From: Methanolinea sp.
GTDB lineage: Archaea; Halobacteriota; Methanomicrobia; Methanomicrobiales; Methanospirillaceae
Assembly (NCBI GenBank): GCA_030055515.1
Contig: JASFYI010000001.1
Span: forward strand, 496,001-560,000
Direction: 5' to 3'
Length of the DNA stretch: 64,000 bases
In this document: piece by piece, positions 8,165-16,855 of the stretch
Layout: each line of letters begins with the position of its first letter
Position numbering within the stretch: the stretch's first letter is position 1
The notes under the pieces: model-generated
Seen by the model: only the letters and a program-made list of their open reading frames with translations
Database searches by the model: none
Told to the model about the DNA's origin: nothing
Translations under genes and position numbers: made by a program

Positions 8165-8926
8165 ATGGCGGTGCCAGACGAGGAGGCGACGATCGGGACG
8201 GGAATGAGAGCAGCGTGGGCATCGTGCCGCGGGCGTTACACAGAGGCCATCCGGATCTTCTCGGGCCTCGGTGCCGGGGAAGTCCCCACGGCAGGGTACC
8301 ACGCGGCGTGGGCGTTCACGCTCACGAGGGAAGGGTACTTCTCGCGCGCCCTCGAACACTGCGAGGAGGCCCTCTCGATCGATCCCCGGTGCGTGGACGC
8401 GTGGTTCGTGAAGGGACTCTCGCTCTCGTACCTCGCCCGCTACGGCGAGGCGGTCGAGTGCCTCGAGAGGGTGGTCGAGGCCGAACCGGGGCATGCCGAG
8501 GCGTGGTACATAAGGGGGAACTGCCTCTACTCGCAGGGCGATTACCCGGGGGCGGTCCTCTCGTACGACAGGGTCCTCGAGATCGACCCGCTGTACCCAA
8601 AGGCACTGTACAACAGGGGAGTCGCGCTCGCCGACATGGGTGACTACGAGGCCGCGCTCGACTCGTACGACAGGTGCATCGCGGTCAACCCGGACGTGGG
8701 GATCGTCCACACGAACCGCGGCGTCGCCCTCGCGGCGCTCGGGAGGTACCAAGAGGCCGTCGAGGCGTTCGACAGGGCCCTCTCCCTCAACCCCAACGAC
8801 ATCAGTGCCCTCAACAACAAGGGGATATGCCTCTCCAAGCTGGGGAGGGACGGGGAAGCCATGGAGGTGATGGACAGGGCAAGGAAACTCTCCCGCCTCC
8901 CCCACCTCCAGAGGGGTGTCCTCTAG
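8165..8926 (+). CDS. TPR-repeat protein
   Basis: A 253-aa soluble protein made almost wholly of about six tetratricopeptide repeats with the standard 34-residue spacing (for example A-x-x-x-x-x-x-L-E-x-D-P-x-Y-P-K-A-L-Y-N-R-G). TPR proteins are scaffolds for protein binding, and no catalytic domain is present. GGGGGAGAG precedes the ATG. A second TPR protein lies at 10253-10897 on the other strand, flanking the nitrogenase-like gene. The function is otherwise unknown. Confidence 0.85.
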   Translation: MAVPDEEATIGTGMRAAWASCRGRYTEAIRIFSGLGAGEVPTAGYHAAWAFTLTREGYFSRALEHCEEALSIDPRCVDAWFVKGLSLSYLARYGEAVECLERVVEAEPGHAEAWYIRGNCLYSQGDYPGAVLSYDRVLEIDPLYPKALYNRGVALADMGDYEAALDSYDRCIAVNPDVGIVHTNRGVALAALGRYQEAVEAFDRALSLNPNDISALNNKGICLSKLGRDGEAMEVMDRARKLSRLPHLQRGVL

Positions 8927-8960
8927 GTGTCCCGTCCCCCGGGACAAGATCCCCCACAAG

Positions 8961-8967
8961 CTATAAC
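8961..8967 (+). promoter_or_regulatory. TATA-like box for the nitrogenase-like gene
   Basis: CTATAAC lies 28-34 bp before the GTG at 8995, the spacing expected for a leaderless or nearly leaderless archaeal transcript. No ribosome-binding sequence precedes that GTG, which fits. Confidence 0.4.
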
Positions 8968-8994
8968 GGCCACGGCGCTCCATACCACTCTCCC

Positions 8995-10206
8995 GTGGAA
9001 GAACCTCCCCGCCTCCCCCCCGCGATACCGAGGACGACCTGCGCGCTTTTCGGGGCATTGAAGGTCGCATCGACCCTCAGGAGGACCGCGGTCCTCGTCC
9101 ACGGGCCGAGGGGCTGCGTCTACCACGTCAACTACATCCTCGGGATGAGGGGTGACCGGCACAACCCCGTGTACTGCACCTGCATGGACGAGCACGACGT
9201 GGTGTTCGGGGCCGAGGAGAAGCTGAAGGACGCGATCCGCGCACTCGACCGTGCCGGGAACCACGACGTGATCGTGGTCCTCTCGTGCTGCGCGTCGGGA
9301 ATCATCGGCGAGGACCTCGAGGCTGCGTGCAGGGGTGCGGGTGCACGGGCACTCGTCGTCCCCGTGGAGGTGAACGGCTTTTCGGGGGATTTCTCGACGG
9401 GTTACGCGGCGACGCTCGCCGCGCTCATCGCGCGGACGGCGGACGGGACCGTGGAAAAGGTAGGGCGGTCTGTCAACCTCGTGGGGATGCTGCGCGGTGG
9501 GCCGGACCTGTCCGAGACAAAGAGGCTCCTTGCGGGCACCGGAATCCACGTGAACGCCGTGCTCCCCGCGGGTGCAACGCGGGACGACTTGGGAAACGTG
9601 TGCAGGGCCGAGCTGAACGTCGTCATGTGCGAGACTTCCGGGCTCCGTGCCGCCCAGTTCATGGAGGAGGCGTTCGGGATACCGTGGATCAGCGCCACGT
9701 TTCCCATCGGGGACGAGCTCTCGCGGGCTTTCGTGAGGGATGTCGCGGGGGCCCTCGGTATCCCGGCCAAAACGGCCGACAGCACGGGATGCACCCCGCC
9801 GCGGCCGGTCTCCGCGGGGGAGAGGGGGCCCCGCGTCGCCATCTGCGCGGGCCCGACGCGGGCCGTGGCGCTCTCCCTCTTCCTGCGCGCGCGGGGAATA
9901 CACCCGCAAGTCCTCGTTCTCGACTTCCCCACCCCTCTCCTCCCGCGGATAAGGGATGCCGCCGGGGATTCCTGCGAGATCCTCGTCGCCCAGCCGTGGG
10001 AGAGGATCGAGGAGGCACTTGCCTCCCGCGGGGTGGACGTGATCGTGGGGGGACTCATGGAGCAGTCTCTTGCCCGGAAGATTGGCGCGAGGCTCGTTGA
10101 CGTGATGCATGGGAGCATGAAGACCGTCGGCAGGGAAGGGGGAGAAAACATCCTCTCGCGGATTCTGTCGGGCCCGGGCCGATCTCCTTCCCCGCCGGGA
10201 ACCTAG
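8995..10206 (+). CDS. Nitrogenase component 1-like protein, possibly CfbD of F430 synthesis
   Basis: A 403-aa protein of the nitrogenase MoFe/NifD-NifE-ChlN superfamily. Landmarks are HGPRGCVYHVNYI (cluster cysteine), CTCMDEHDVVFGAEEKL, VVLSCCASGIIGEDLEA and a C-terminal Rossmann-like half with VDVIVGGLMEQSLARKIGAR. The HGPxGC, DE-x-x-VFG, C-A-S-x-I-I-G-E-D pattern resembles the methanogen protein CfbD, the catalytic subunit of Ni-sirohydrochlorin a,c-diamide reductive cyclase in F430 synthesis. A nifE/D-like paralogue of unknown role cannot be excluded. No NifH-like partner (cfbC) is nearby. The start is GTG 8995; upstream codons of the same frame are antisense-like filler from the TPR gene. 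Confidence 0.78.
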   Translation: MEEPPRLPPAIPRTTCALFGALKVASTLRRTAVLVHGPRGCVYHVNYILGMRGDRHNPVYCTCMDEHDVVFGAEEKLKDAIRALDRAGNHDVIVVLSCCASGIIGEDLEAACRGAGARALVVPVEVNGFSGDFSTGYAATLAALIARTADGTVEKVGRSVNLVGMLRGGPDLSETKRLLAGTGIHVNAVLPAGATRDDLGNVCRAELNVVMCETSGLRAAQFMEEAFGIPWISATFPIGDELSRAFVRDVAGALGIPAKTADSTGCTPPRPVSAGERGPRVAICAGPTRAVALSLFLRARGIHPQVLVLDFPTPLLPRIRDAAGDSCEILVAQPWERIEEALASRGVDVIVGGLMEQSLARKIGARLVDVMHGSMKTVGREGGENILSRILSGPGRSPSPPGT

Positions 10207-10252
10207 CGCGCCGGGGAGGGGTTTGGTTCCCCCGGGGCAGGTCGCGGGGGTA

Positions 10253-10897
10253 CTACTCGTGTGCACCCTTCCCGTGCGAGGGGAAATTGATCCGCGCGAT
10301 GCACTCCTCTGCCTCTCTCAGCCTCCCCATCGCGCGGAGGGTGAGGGATTTCTGGTAGTACACGAAGGCATTGACGGCGTTCAGCGCGAGCGCCTGGTCG
10401 AAGCACTCGAGGGACTCTTCCAGCCTCCCGAGTTCGCGGAGGGCGATCCCCTTGCTCGCGAGGACGCGGATGTTGCGGGGACTGATGGAGAGCGACCGAT
10501 CGAAGTAGGTAATGGCTTCCGCAAACCTCCCCAGTTCGTTGAGGCAGTACCCCTTGTCGTTGAGGGCGTAGAGGAAATCGGGGTCGATGGAGAGTGCCTC
10601 GTCGTAACAACGGATTGCCTCCTCGCACCTGTGGATCTTCCGTAGCGTGTAGCCCTTCTTGTAGAGGACGAGGGGGTTGCGGCGGTTCTCGGCTAGCGCA
10701 GTATCGTACATCTCGAGAGCCTCGGAGTGCCTCCCCAGTTCATAGTATATGTCCCCTAGCTCCTCCATCACCGCGCTGTCGTGGGGGTCGATGGCGAGGG
10801 CCCGCCTGAACGCGTTCGCGGCGTCCTCGAGCTTCCCGAGGTCCTTTGCCCTCTTTGCCCTCTCGATCCAATCCTTCGCTTCCATTGTACTGTCCAT
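10253..10897 (-). CDS. TPR-repeat protein
   Basis: A 214-aa soluble protein of about five or six TPR units, including AIRCYDEALSIDPDFLYAL and AITYFDRSLSISPRNIRVL. It begins with a short amphipathic helix (MEAKDWIERAKRAK). The ATG at 10897 is set by the strong AGGAGG six bases upstream. It converges with the nitrogenase-like gene. It is a probable interaction scaffold; the partner is unknown. Confidence 0.85.
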   Translation of the reverse strand: MDSTMEAKDWIERAKRAKDLGKLEDAANAFRRALAIDPHDSAVMEELGDIYYELGRHSEALEMYDTALAENRRNPLVLYKKGYTLRKIHRCEEAIRCYDEALSIDPDFLYALNDKGYCLNELGRFAEAITYFDRSLSISPRNIRVLASKGIALRELGRLEESLECFDQALALNAVNAFVYYQKSLTLRAMGRLREAEECIARINFPSHGKGAHE

Positions 10898-11001
10898 CGG
10901 AATCCTCCTATTTAAGGCATCGGACAAGCGTGGCCCGGGGAGTCATTCCCCCTCGTTTCGATTCCCGTTTCCCCCGTGTCCACCCGAGCCGGCAAGGACT
11001 T

Positions 11002-11496
11002 TCAATGGACGGACGGGTCCTCTCCCCCGTGGAGGACGGTTTTAAGGAATGCGATGCCGATCGCACCCTGGCTCACCACTGCCTGGATCGCGCGGTCGAG
11101 GTCCTTCACCGAGAAGTCGTGGTAGTAGGGATAGATGTAACGGGAGATCGTGAAACCTATGACCCTGCCCCCCTCGAGGATCCTCGAGAAACCCGTGAGC
11201 GGCGACGTGAATGCCTTCGTCAGCTCGTAGATGAAAGCGGCATCCCTTTTATCGTAGTAGGAATTCAGTGTCTCGATATCGCGGCTCTCCGGGAGCGTGA
11301 TCTGGAACGCGACGATGTAGTAACTCTTGCCCTTCTGGTTCTCGAGGAGAATGGGGAAGTCCCCGAACCTCACCCAGAACCCGTTGAAATCCCCTTCCTC
11401 GAATTCCCTGATGATCGAGACGTCGATCTCCTGGAGGTACTGGCGGAGTTCGTCCCTCACCTGGGTATCTGTTTTTTTCGGCACCGGTCCAGCCAT
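11002..11496 (-). CDS. Conserved archaeal protein of unknown function
   Basis: A 164-aa soluble alpha/beta protein with no signal or membrane helix. It contains a beta-rich core (GFWVRFGDFPILLENQKGKSYYIVAFQITL) and a helical C-terminal half. I do not recognise a named family with confidence; the size and layout resemble small archaeal DUF2299-type proteins with a secretion-chaperone-like fold. The ATG at 11496 sits about 27 bp after a GTATAAC element, which suggests a leaderless mRNA. The longer frame from 11538 would place the start inside that promoter. Confidence 0.65.
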   Translation of the reverse strand: MAGPVPKKTDTQVRDELRQYLQEIDVSIIREFEEGDFNGFWVRFGDFPILLENQKGKSYYIVAFQITLPESRDIETLNSYYDKRDAAFIYELTKAFTSPLTGFSRILEGGRVIGFTISRYIYPYYHDFSVKDLDRAIQAVVSQGAIGIAFLKTVLHGGEDPSVH

Positions 11497-11585
11497 ACGT
11501 GTCCAGTTACGGACCTTTCCCGTGTTATACCTTTCCACGGGTGACGCGGAGCGGGAGGATGGACCGTTTACCCCGGGAGTCCAAA

Positions 11586-11597
11586 TTATTTATATAC
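11586..11597 (+). promoter_or_regulatory. Strong TATA box upstream of a small secreted-protein gene
   Basis: TTATTTATATAC stands out in otherwise GC-rich sequence and is a near-ideal archaeal TATA box. Transcription would begin around 11620, leaving a leader of about 110 nt before the coding region at 11733. That is long for this genome and could carry regulation. Confidence 0.55.
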
Positions 11598-11732
11598 CTG
11601 ATGCTTGTATCTACTCGTGGCGGAGACAGGATACCACCGCGGTCCTGTGCGACGCCCGGGATCGGCATGGATCCCCGCGGAAATGCGGCCGTGGATCGCA
11701 TGCCCGGTTCTGAAAAGATGGAGACGTAGGAG

Positions 11733-12131
11733 GTGAAATCCATAAGGTACGACGGGTTCTGGAAAGTCCTGCTCCCGTGGGTCGCCATCGCGGCACTGGT
11801 CATCCTGCCAGCAGCCGGAAACGACCAGGGTCATGCCCCGGGGGAGAATCTCATGTCCAGTCCAGACCCTTCACAACCAGTCCCCCACGATACGCCCCCC
11901 GCAGACAATACCCTCGCGGCCGGAGGAGAGTCTCCTGACCGCGGGTCACAGAATACCGCCATGTCCTCCCTCCTTTCCCCCTCTGCCAGCGGGACGGTTT
12001 CCGCGTGGATCTCGCAGAGATCTTCCACGGGTCCCACGGGCACGGGCCGGAGCACCGTGGAATACAGGCAGGTGGTCTCTGCGAGCGGGAAAATCCTGAA
12101 ATTCGCATTCTCGGCGCACGTGGCCCTCTGA
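11733..12131 (+). CDS. Small secreted or anchored protein, unknown function
   Basis: A 132-aa frame with an N-terminal hydrophobic helix (VLLPWVAIAALVILPAAG), then a low-complexity Ser/Pro/Gly-rich exported region. No domain is recognised. The annotated GTG at 11733 lies inside the sequence AGGAGGTGA, itself a very good ribosome-binding site. Initiation may instead occur a few codons later, for example at the non-standard ATA at 11742. The strong promoter upstream supports expression. Confidence 0.5.
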   Translation: MKSIRYDGFWKVLLPWVAIAALVILPAAGNDQGHAPGENLMSSPDPSQPVPHDTPPADNTLAAGGESPDRGSQNTAMSSLLSPSASGTVSAWISQRSSTGPTGTGRSTVEYRQVVSASGKILKFAFSAHVAL

Positions 12132-12153
12132 TAGGGGGGTGCCCCATATTTTT

Positions 12154-13278
12154 TTAGGTGCTGAAATCCTCGAGTGTCTTTTGCCTCGGGTCACCGGGCG
12201 AGAGCGCGGAGAACCGCACGCCCGCGAGCCTTATTTCCGCTACCTCCTGCAGGAGGGGGAGCGCGAGCTCCACCACGGCCTTCCCGATCTTCGCCGGCTC
12301 GCGTGCCGGCCGGGGGAGCGTCTGTGACCGGGTACGCGTGGAAAAATCCCCGAGGCGGATCTTCACGGTGACCGTCCTCGCGAGGGTATTCTCGCGGGCG
12401 AGTTCCCGGCACAACTCGTCGGAGAGGGAGAGGAGGGTGTCGAGGACCTCCCGGGGACCCGTCGATCCCGGGGGGAAGGTCTGTTCGCGGCTGATGGACT
12501 TCGCGTGGCCTGCCGGCCTCACTTCGTCGTCGTCGATTCCTGCCGCGAGGTCCCTGACCGTGACCGCTGACCTCCCGAGGATCTCCCGCAGTGCCTGCAC
12601 GTCCGCCTCCCGCAGGGCGCGCACCGTCCGTATCCCCATCGCGTGGAGTGCCCTCGCTGACTTCGGGCCGATTCCCGGAATACTCTCCACGGGGAGCGGG
12701 GAGAGGAAATCCTCCACCCTCTCCGGGGGCACGACAACCAGCCCGTCAGGTTTCCCCGCGTCGGACGCGATCTTCGCGATGGTCTTCCCGGGCGCGACGC
12801 CGATCGAGCACGTGAGGCCTTCCTCCCTCCGAATCTCTTCCTTTATCATCTTCCCCACGCGCCCGGCCGCCTCGAAATCCCCGCACGACGTGATGTCGAG
12901 GTACGCCTCGTCGATGCTCACCTGGCAGAACCGGTCGGCATATCCCTCGAGGATGCCCATGACTCTCGCGGACGTCTCCTGGTAGAGCGAGTGCCGCGGC
13001 GGCAGGAAGATCGCGTCCGGGCACAGCATGTACGCGCGGGAGATGGGCATCGCGGAGCGAATGCCGTAGCGCCGCGCCTCATAGGAACACGTGAGGACAA
13101 CGCCCCGGCCGGATCCCCCGTGCTGGTCGGCACCTATGACGACGGGTTTCCCGGCGAGGTCTGGGTGGTGCCTCACCTCGACCGAAGCGTAGAAGCTGTC
13201 CATGTCCACGTGGAAGATGATGCGCGGGCCCTTTTCTCCCCCATGGTGCATTATCGGACCGTCCTGCGACCCGGTCAT
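12154..13278 (-). CDS. dinB: DNA polymerase IV, Y-family (DinB/Dpo4 type)
   Basis: A 374-aa translesion polymerase. The palm motifs HVDMDSFYASVE and CQVSIDEAYLD hold the catalytic acidic residues. GLTCSIGVAPGKTIAKIASDAGKPDG and the helix-hairpin-helix IPGIGPKSARALHAMGI follow, then the little-finger domain. The C-terminal QKTLEDFST fits a PCNA-interacting peptide (Q-x-x-L-x-x-F), so recruitment by the sliding clamp is expected. The ATG at 13278 is preceded by CAGGG; ATG 13251 is possible. The frame extending to 13374 overlaps the divergent NTF2-like gene and is not used. Confidence 0.95.
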   Translation of the reverse strand: MTGSQDGPIMHHGGEKGPRIIFHVDMDSFYASVEVRHHPDLAGKPVVIGADQHGGSGRGVVLTCSYEARRYGIRSAMPISRAYMLCPDAIFLPPRHSLYQETSARVMGILEGYADRFCQVSIDEAYLDITSCGDFEAAGRVGKMIKEEIRREEGLTCSIGVAPGKTIAKIASDAGKPDGLVVVPPERVEDFLSPLPVESIPGIGPKSARALHAMGIRTVRALREADVQALREILGRSAVTVRDLAAGIDDDEVRPAGHAKSISREQTFPPGSTGPREVLDTLLSLSDELCRELARENTLARTVTVKIRLGDFSTRTRSQTLPRPAREPAKIGKAVVELALPLLQEVAEIRLAGVRFSALSPGDPRQKTLEDFST

Positions 13279-13372
13279 CCCTGAGTGATCCACTCGTCCC
13301 GGAGATAAAAGGATGGAACGGAGTCCAACCCCGCGGGAACCATTGTATCTTCCGGCGTCCAATACACTCGGC

Positions 13373-13786
13373 ATGCCCGCGAGCCCTCAGACCTGCCTGC
13401 AGGTCATCGACACCGTGGACGCGTTCGCAAGGTGCCTCGGGAGGGGCGACGTCGCCACCGCGACCGGCTACCTCGACGGGAGGGTCTCGTTCATCGTCCC
13501 GTGGACGACCGGTATCCTCCGCGGCTCGGACACCGTCGGGGCGTACCTCGCGAGAGAAGCATGGAGATTCAGGAATATCAGGCTGTCCGGCATCGAGGTC
13601 GACGCGGTGGGGACGGTCGCGTGGGTGTCGGGGTACTTCCACGCGGTACCGGGAGCCGGCGCGCAGGGGGAGGCGGGGCACGTCACGTTCGTTCTCGCGG
13701 GCACGGGCCACGCGTGGGTGATTGCCCACGTCCACTTCTCCTGTCCCCTCGGTTCTGCACGCGGGGGCAGGGAGAAACAGGGGTGA
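13373..13786 (+). CDS. NTF2-like / SnoaL-like domain protein
   Basis: A 137-aa protein with the cone-shaped NTF2-like pattern: a helical start (CLQVIDTVDAFARCLGRGDV), then VSFIVPWTTGILRGSDTVGAYL and alternating strands ending in AWVIAHVHFS. Archaeal proteins of this type are usually annotated as nuclear-transport-factor-2-like with unknown ligand. The ATG at 13373 fits the domain start. It is divergent from dinB and convergent with the agmatine gene. Confidence 0.6.
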   Translation: MPASPQTCLQVIDTVDAFARCLGRGDVATATGYLDGRVSFIVPWTTGILRGSDTVGAYLAREAWRFRNIRLSGIEVDAVGTVAWVSGYFHAVPGAGAQGEAGHVTFVLAGTGHAWVIAHVHFSCPLGSARGGREKQG

Positions 13787-13816
13787 GGGCCCCCGGGATC
13801 CCCGCGCCCGTCCCCC

Positions 13817-15697
13817 TCACGGGGAAGGGAACTGCTGGGTGACGCAGTGAATGGCTCCCATCCCCTCGATCATCGCGGAGCAGTCGATGCCCGTGACGTT
13901 CCTGCCGGGGAATAACCCTGTCAGGATCTCGAGTGCTCTCCGGTCGGCCGGGTCGTTGAACGTGGGGACGAGGACGACCCCATTACCCACGTAGAAATTC
14001 GTGTAGCTCGCCGGGAGAGTCTCCCCGCGCAGGCGGGGCATGGGGAGCGGGACGACCCGCAGGGGGCTCCCGTCGTACGCCCGTGCTCCCTTCAGGATGG
14101 AATAGTTCTCTTGGAGGACGGCATAGTTCTCCTCGCCGGGGTCTTCCTCGAGGGCGCAGACCACCGTGCGGGGGTCCACGAAACGCGCGACGTCGTCGAC
14201 GTGCCCGTCCGTGTCGTCCCCCGCGATTCCCCCGCGGAGCCAGATGAACCGTGATACGCCGAGGAATCCGGCAAGTTTCCCTTCTATCTCCGCCCTCGAG
14301 AGGGTCGGGTTCCGGTTGGAGTTGAGGAGGCACTGTTCCGTCGTGAGGAGCGTCCCCCTCCCGTCGGTGTCAATGGAACCCCCCTCGAGGACGATCCCGG
14401 GGGAGAAGGAGGGGATGCCGAGCACGCCCCCGAGGAATGCCGGGACCGCGTCGTCGCACTCGAGCTCGGGGTACTTCCTGCCCCACGCGTTGAACGTCCA
14501 GTTCACCATCGCGACCGACGGGCGGTTCTCGTGGACGAGGAAGGTCGGTCCGTAGTCCCGGAACCACACGTCTGCGTACGGGTACACGAGGAACCTGACC
14601 GATCTTGCGCCTATCCCCGCACGCGCGAGGAGGTCACAGACTCTCTCCTCCATCCCGGTATCCCTGACGAGGAGGTAGACCCTCTCCTTCCCCGAGAGTG
14701 CCCTCACGATCTCGACGTAAGCCCTCTCGACGGATTTTAGGTCCGGGAACGTCCCGTTGTCGAACGGCCACGAGAGCCAAACCCCCTGGTGCGGTTCCCA
14801 TTCCGCCGGCATCCTGTAGCCTGCCTCTGCGGGGAGCGTCCCGGGGAAATTGGAAACCTGTCTCACGAGGCTCCCGTACGTCTCCGGTCGCCTGTTACCG
14901 AGGAAACCCCACCCTTCCCTCACGAGCGCGTTCATCGAGAAGTCCACGTCCACGACGAGGGCTTCCTCCCCTTCCCCCGCGCGCGCGAGGACGTTCCCGA
15001 ACGCGTCGCAGGCGAACGAGCTGCCGAAGAAGCAGATATCCCCCTCGCGCCCGACGCGGTTGACAGCGGCAACGTGGATGCCGTTTGCGATGGCATGCCC
15101 CCTCTGGACGGTCTCCCACGCCTCCCTCCAGTCTCCCTCGAGCGGATTCTCCATGCCGCGTATCGTCCCGAGTGCGGTCGGGTAGAAGATGATGTCGGCT
15201 CCCCGCAGCGCGACCGCCCTCGCCGCCTCGGGGAACCACTGGTCGTAGCAGATGAGCACCGCGATCTTCCCTAGCGGCGTCTCTTCCACGACGTAGTCGG
15301 ACCCCGGTGCGAAGTATTCCTTCTCGTAGTAGAGGGGATCGCAGGGGACGTGGACCTTGCGGTAGACCTGCCCGAGACTGCCGTCCTGCCTCACGATGAC
15401 CGCGGAATTGTAGAGTTTCCCCTCCCCTCCGTCCTCGAGCAGGGGGAGGACGAAGACGGCGTTTCCTTCACGCGCGAGGCGCGAGAATTCCCCCGTGATT
15501 GGACCGGGGATCTTCTGGGCGTAGGGTGCGGCATTCACCCCGTGGTACTGGGGGAAGTAGGGCGCGCAGAAGAGCTCCTGGAAACAGACGATCCTTGCCC
15601 CCTTCGCGAGCGCCTCCCTCGCGAGTTCGATGTTTCTCTCCACGTTTTCGCGGACTTCCCTGCAGGCAGATGCCTGCACGAGCCCTATCCGGACCAT
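13817..15697 (-). CDS. Bifunctional N-carbamoylputrescine amidase / agmatine deiminase fusion
   Basis: A 626-aa protein in which AguB and AguA are one chain. Residues 1-285 are a nitrilase-fold amidase with the Glu-Lys-Cys triad E41 (CFQELF), K114 (VYRKVHVP) and C150 (VLICYDQWFPEAAR), plus EKEYFAPG, typical of N-carbamoylputrescine amidase. Residues 290-626 are an agmatine deiminase with EWEPHQGVWLSWP, WFRDYGP, GGSIDTDG, DDTDGHVDD and the nucleophile C618 (GMGAIHC). Together they would turn agmatine into putrescine via N-carbamoylputrescine. No frameshift or internal start separates the halves. It is 78 bp downstream of the deacetylase gene on the same strand. Confidence 0.93.
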   Translation of the reverse strand: MVRIGLVQASACREVRENVERNIELAREALAKGARIVCFQELFCAPYFPQYHGVNAAPYAQKIPGPITGEFSRLAREGNAVFVLPLLEDGGEGKLYNSAVIVRQDGSLGQVYRKVHVPCDPLYYEKEYFAPGSDYVVEETPLGKIAVLICYDQWFPEAARAVALRGADIIFYPTALGTIRGMENPLEGDWREAWETVQRGHAIANGIHVAAVNRVGREGDICFFGSSFACDAFGNVLARAGEGEEALVVDVDFSMNALVREGWGFLGNRRPETYGSLVRQVSNFPGTLPAEAGYRMPAEWEPHQGVWLSWPFDNGTFPDLKSVERAYVEIVRALSGKERVYLLVRDTGMEERVCDLLARAGIGARSVRFLVYPYADVWFRDYGPTFLVHENRPSVAMVNWTFNAWGRKYPELECDDAVPAFLGGVLGIPSFSPGIVLEGGSIDTDGRGTLLTTEQCLLNSNRNPTLSRAEIEGKLAGFLGVSRFIWLRGGIAGDDTDGHVDDVARFVDPRTVVCALEEDPGEENYAVLQENYSILKGARAYDGSPLRVVPLPMPRLRGETLPASYTNFYVGNGVVLVPTFNDPADRRALEILTGLFPGRNVTGIDCSAMIEGMGAIHCVTQQFPSP

Positions 15698-15775
15698 CCC
15701 ACTCTCCTTCCCTCACCTCATTTCGGTCCCTTCCCGCATATTCGTTCCTGAGGCGCGGCAAGCGACGGAGGTTCC

Positions 15776-16855
15776 TCAGGAGAAGCATGCCCAGTGCGGG
15801 GAGAGCAGGGCCCGCAGCTTCTCCGCGGTCGCCTCCACCCTCCGGTGGGCCGACGGGTCGTACGCGCGCAGGAAGAGGTCGTCGTACACGGCCGGTTCGC
15901 GGATGTTCTCGAGGGGAAGCCCCGCGAGTGCCGCGACGATGCCGAGGTTCGTGTAGGGGAGCCCCCCCTCCACACTGTAACCCCCCTCGAGGATGGCAAC
16001 GACCCTCCCGCCGCAGATCCTCTCCGCGAGGTGAACGGTCTTCCTGACGAGCTCCGCGTACCCCCGCGCGGTCACGGCGAGTCCCGCGAGCGGGTCGGTG
16101 AAGTGCACGTCCTGCCCGGCCGAGATCGCGACGAGGTCAGGGGAGAACTCCTCCGCGAGGGGGGCAATCACCGTGTCGAAGAGGTAATGGTAGCTCTCGT
16201 CGCCGGTCCCGGGCGGGACCGGCATGTTGACGGTGTACCCGAGGCCCGGGCCCTCGCCCAGTTCCTCTATCCCCCCGGATCCCGGGTAGAGCGGCCTCTG
16301 GTGGATCGAGGTGAAAAGCACGGAAGGGTCATCGGAGAAGATGGACTGCGTCCCGTCGCCGTGGTGCGCGTCCCAGTCGAGGACGAGGATCCTGCCCGCT
16401 CCCGCACGCTGGAGGTGGCGGACCATGATCGCCATGTTGTTCAGGTAACAGAAACCCGCGCCGGTTCCCGCGCGGGCATGGTGGCCGGGTGGCCTCACGA
16501 GGGCAAACGCGTTCCTGCACTCCCCGTTCCACACCGAGACACCAGCCCGCACCGCGCCCCCCGCCGCGAGGAGGGCGGACCGGAAGAGTCCCCTCGGGAC
16601 GATCGTGTCAAAGTCGATGAAACCTCCTCTCTCGCTCGCTTCCTCGAGGAACGCGAGGTACTCGGGGTGGTGAACCCGCTCCACGTCCTCCCGCGTGGCA
16701 GGCAATGGGGGGATGACACGGACTTTCGGGTGGCAGAAGAGACCCTCTTCCGTGAACTGGTCGATCGTGTACACGAGCCTCTCCCTCCTCTCGGGGTGTG
16801 AGGGTGTCTGCTCGTGGAGGAGGTACTCTCGGTCGAAGACGAGCCCGGTCGTCAT
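15776..16855 (-). CDS. Histone deacetylase / acetylpolyamine amidohydrolase family enzyme
   Basis: A 359-aa zinc deacetylase. It shows RPPGHHA (active-site His pair), GFCYLNNMAIM, the zinc ligands in DWDAHHGDGT, ISAGQDVHFTDPLAGL (third zinc Asp) and EGGYS (catalytic Tyr). Possible substrates are acetyl-lysine or acetylated polyamines. The adjacent putrescine-forming enzyme favours polyamines, but this is inference. The ATG at 16855 follows GGAGG by four bases and overlaps the upstream gene's TGA (ATGA), indicating translational coupling. The frame continuing to 17623 is antisense to nothing real and lies inside the hydantoinase-like gene. Confidence 0.92.
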   Translation of the reverse strand: MTTGLVFDREYLLHEQTPSHPERRERLVYTIDQFTEEGLFCHPKVRVIPPLPATREDVERVHHPEYLAFLEEASERGGFIDFDTIVPRGLFRSALLAAGGAVRAGVSVWNGECRNAFALVRPPGHHARAGTGAGFCYLNNMAIMVRHLQRAGAGRILVLDWDAHHGDGTQSIFSDDPSVLFTSIHQRPLYPGSGGIEELGEGPGLGYTVNMPVPPGTGDESYHYLFDTVIAPLAEEFSPDLVAISAGQDVHFTDPLAGLAVTARGYAELVRKTVHLAERICGGRVVAILEGGYSVEGGLPYTNLGIVAALAGLPLENIREPAVYDDLFLRAYDPSAHRRVEATAEKLRALLSPHWACFS

